This document shows, piece after piece, positions 15,661-16,632 of a stretch of DNA of 16,632 bases. The DNA comes from an uncultured Spartobacteria bacterium (lineage in GTDB: Bacteria; Verrucomicrobiota; Verrucomicrobiae; Chthoniobacterales; UBA6821), in the NCBI GenBank assembly GCA_903919105.1, contig CAIXGT010000081.1:1-16632 (forward strand). Reading direction: 5' to 3'. A program made the position numbers and the translations under genes. Each line of letters begins with the position of its first letter. Within the stretch, counting starts at the first letter, position 1. The notes below the pieces were generated by a model. The model saw only the letters and a program-made list of their open reading frames with translations. It ran no database searches and was not told the origin of the DNA.

Positions 15661-15668
15661 CTATAAAA

Positions 15669-16031
15669 ATGAGACTTTTATTATCTCTTTTGCTTGTATT
15701 TCTGACTGTTTTCTTCGCCCATAAAATCCAAGCTCAGACGCAATCTCCAGAGCAGATCCTCGCCACCTTGGACAAATGCCGGGAGCAGGTAATCAGCCAG
15801 CTCTCTTTTTCTAACAAGATGAAGATGAGGTCGGCGATGGGCGCCATCCAAGACAATCCTCAATTCATCGCGGCCAACGCAGCAGTGGCCAACGCACCGA
15901 CTCCGGGAGCCAAAATTGATGCTAGAAAATCCTTGGCCAAGTTGAAGCTCGACCTCATCGAAAAGCGGGATCCTTCGCTGAGACCCGTGCTGGAGCAGAT
16001 CCGCACGGCCCAGGCTGCGCTGCTGCAGTAA
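15669..16031 (+). CDS. Small exported protein of unknown function
   Basis: This 120-residue protein begins with a clear Sec signal peptide: MRLL, a hydrophobic core SLLLVFLTVFFA, and a likely cut after IQA near residue 22. The mature part is about 98 residues, mainly helical in character, with one cysteine near its start (DKCREQ). A central Ala/Asn-rich stretch (IAANAAVANAPTPGAKIDA) is followed by a charged helix ending in QIRTAQAALLQ. I do not recognise the family. Location is likely periplasmic. It begins 19 bp after mqnA, yet its composition returns towards that of the rest of the window after the first 60 bases. It converges with the lipoprotein gene, with only 9 bp between the two stops and no terminator visible there. 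The start is the only ATG giving the signal peptide; no Shine-Dalgarno is visible. Confidence 0.82.
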   Translation: MRLLLSLLLVFLTVFFAHKIQAQTQSPEQILATLDKCREQVISQLSFSNKMKMRSAMGAIQDNPQFIAANAAVANAPTPGAKIDARKSLAKLKLDLIEKRDPSLRPVLEQIRTAQAALLQ

Positions 16032-16040
16032 AGTTCGCTT

Positions 16041-16487
16041 TTATCTCCGACTCCAAGAGACGGATCCACCGCGATAACCGGTGGCGTGTCCTGATCCGTC
16101 ACTCCAAGAGGCTGATCCGCCACGGGCGCCATAGGCTGCCCCCGTGTGGTCATAGGAATATCCATAGCCGCCGTGATTATTTGCGTAATAGGCGCCACTA
16201 TTGTACGCACCGTGATAGGCAGCACCCGAACCATAGGCCGAGTTATAATGGTAAGCAGTGCCCGCTGCCCCGTAGTATGTCGAATTCACGCTGCGATAGT
16301 AGGGACTGGCATAGTAGGCTCCGGGATACCCGTAATAGGCTCCGCCGTAGTATCCGGGACCGATCCAACCTAATCCGGGAGCCGCGACCGCGGGAGGATA
16401 GCCGTAGTTCATTCCGCTGCAGGCGGTGAGTGCCAGGGCAGCGAAACCGAGAAGGGAGGCGGAGAGGAGGTTCATGAAAGTTTTCAT
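16041..16487 (-). CDS. Gly/Tyr-rich putative lipoprotein
   Basis: This 148-residue protein starts with a lipoprotein signal, KTFMNLLSASLLGFAALALTAC, with C23 as the predicted lipidated residue in the lipobox LTAC. It would be processed by Lgt and by LspA (encoded at 8281) and anchored in a membrane. The mature part is low-complexity, rich in Gly, Tyr, Ala and Ser, with clustered YYG, AYY and GYP motifs, and ends with two GGSxSWS copies (GGSASWS and GGSVSWS). There are no enzyme motifs. Such composition suggests a surface or envelope structural role, which is inference. An in-frame ATG at 16517 would add ten residues (KFNLQQITTM) and would overlap an upstream stop as TGATG, allowing coupled translation; 16487 gives the more normal signal peptide length. 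It converges with the small exported protein gene. Confidence 0.8.
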   Translation of the reverse strand: MKTFMNLLSASLLGFAALALTACSGMNYGYPPAVAAPGLGWIGPGYYGGAYYGYPGAYYASPYYRSVNSTYYGAAGTAYHYNSAYGSGAAYHGAYNSGAYYANNHGGYGYSYDHTGAAYGARGGSASWSDGSGHATGYRGGSVSWSRR

Positions 16488-16516
16488 CGTGGTGATCTGT
16501 TGAAGGTTGAATTTCA

Positions 16517-16630
16517 TCAGCGACTTGCACTCCGAGATTCACTCTGAGTTGCTTCCTGGCGAACGTCTTTTAGGACGGCTTGGAAGGGGATCTCCTTAAA
16601 GGCCTTGGATTGCTGGAAAGAAAAGAGGGA
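16517..16630 (-). CDS. C-terminal end of an unidentified gene entering from the right edge
   Basis: Thirty-seven in-frame codons run from the window edge to a TGA at 16519-16517. The translated tail, with SFQQSKAFKEIPFQAVLKDVRQEA, is mixed and charged like a real soluble protein end, whereas the other two minus frames are interrupted. The TGA shares its last base with an in-frame ATG of the lipoprotein gene, as in the other coupled gene pairs here. No start codon is inside the window, and the family cannot be identified from so little. Confidence 0.4.
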   Translation of the reverse strand, partial: SLFSFQQSKAFKEIPFQAVLKDVRQEATQSESRSASR

Positions 16631-16632
16631 CG

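Overview
The window looks like a chromosomal stretch of a moderately GC-rich Gram-negative bacterium, most likely in Verrucomicrobiota. This placement is inference from gene content and order: a DUF5069-type protein fused translationally to ileS-lspA, a futalosine-route menaquinone pair, a dodecin, and intergenic mini-repeats. No rRNA or tRNA is present to confirm it. Nothing resembles a phage, transposon, CRISPR array or defence island; this is housekeeping DNA with some uncharacterised genes and repeat-like intergenic elements.

Layout. 1-1858 (+) is the 3' part of uvrA. Its end overlaps a large exported TPR-repeat protein (to 4308), followed 26 bp later by a class V aminotransferase (4335-5411). 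A nested inverted repeat (5434-5509) separates these from a tight operon, ileS-lspA-DUF5069 (5537-9167), whose genes are joined by two ATGA stop/start overlaps. A repeat element (9166-9360) fills the convergent gap. On the minus strand, reading right to left, come uvrB (13473-11323), holA (11278-10151), a dodecin (10115-9909) and a second protein with a DUF5069-like C-terminal half (9889-9368). A 7-bp tandem mini-repeat lies between uvrB and holA. The divergent uvrB/mqnE gap holds a second, diverged copy of the 9166-9360 element and an 18-bp palindrome. mqnE-mqnA (13746-15649, +) are joined by another ATGA overlap. A small exported protein (15669-16031, +) then faces a Gly/Tyr-rich lipoprotein (16487-16041, -), and the tail of one more minus-strand gene enters from the right edge.

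How the genes work together. UvrA and UvrB are the damage-recognition core of nucleotide excision repair; HolA (DNA polymerase III delta) loads the sliding clamp. IleS makes Ile-tRNA and LspA matures lipoproteins; the lipoprotein at 16041-16487 would be one of its substrates. MqnA and MqnE carry out the first two steps from chorismate to menaquinone by the futalosine route. The DUF5069-type proteins are the least understood genes here.

No strong, well-spaced Shine-Dalgarno sequence is visible before most starts, so starts were chosen by family alignment, signal peptide and overlap with neighbours. The most interesting items are the short-period repeat/inverted-repeat elements in several gaps, two DUF5069-like proteins on either side of one of them, an insertion of about 40 residues in UvrB, and the TPR protein whose signal peptide is encoded across the uvrA stop.
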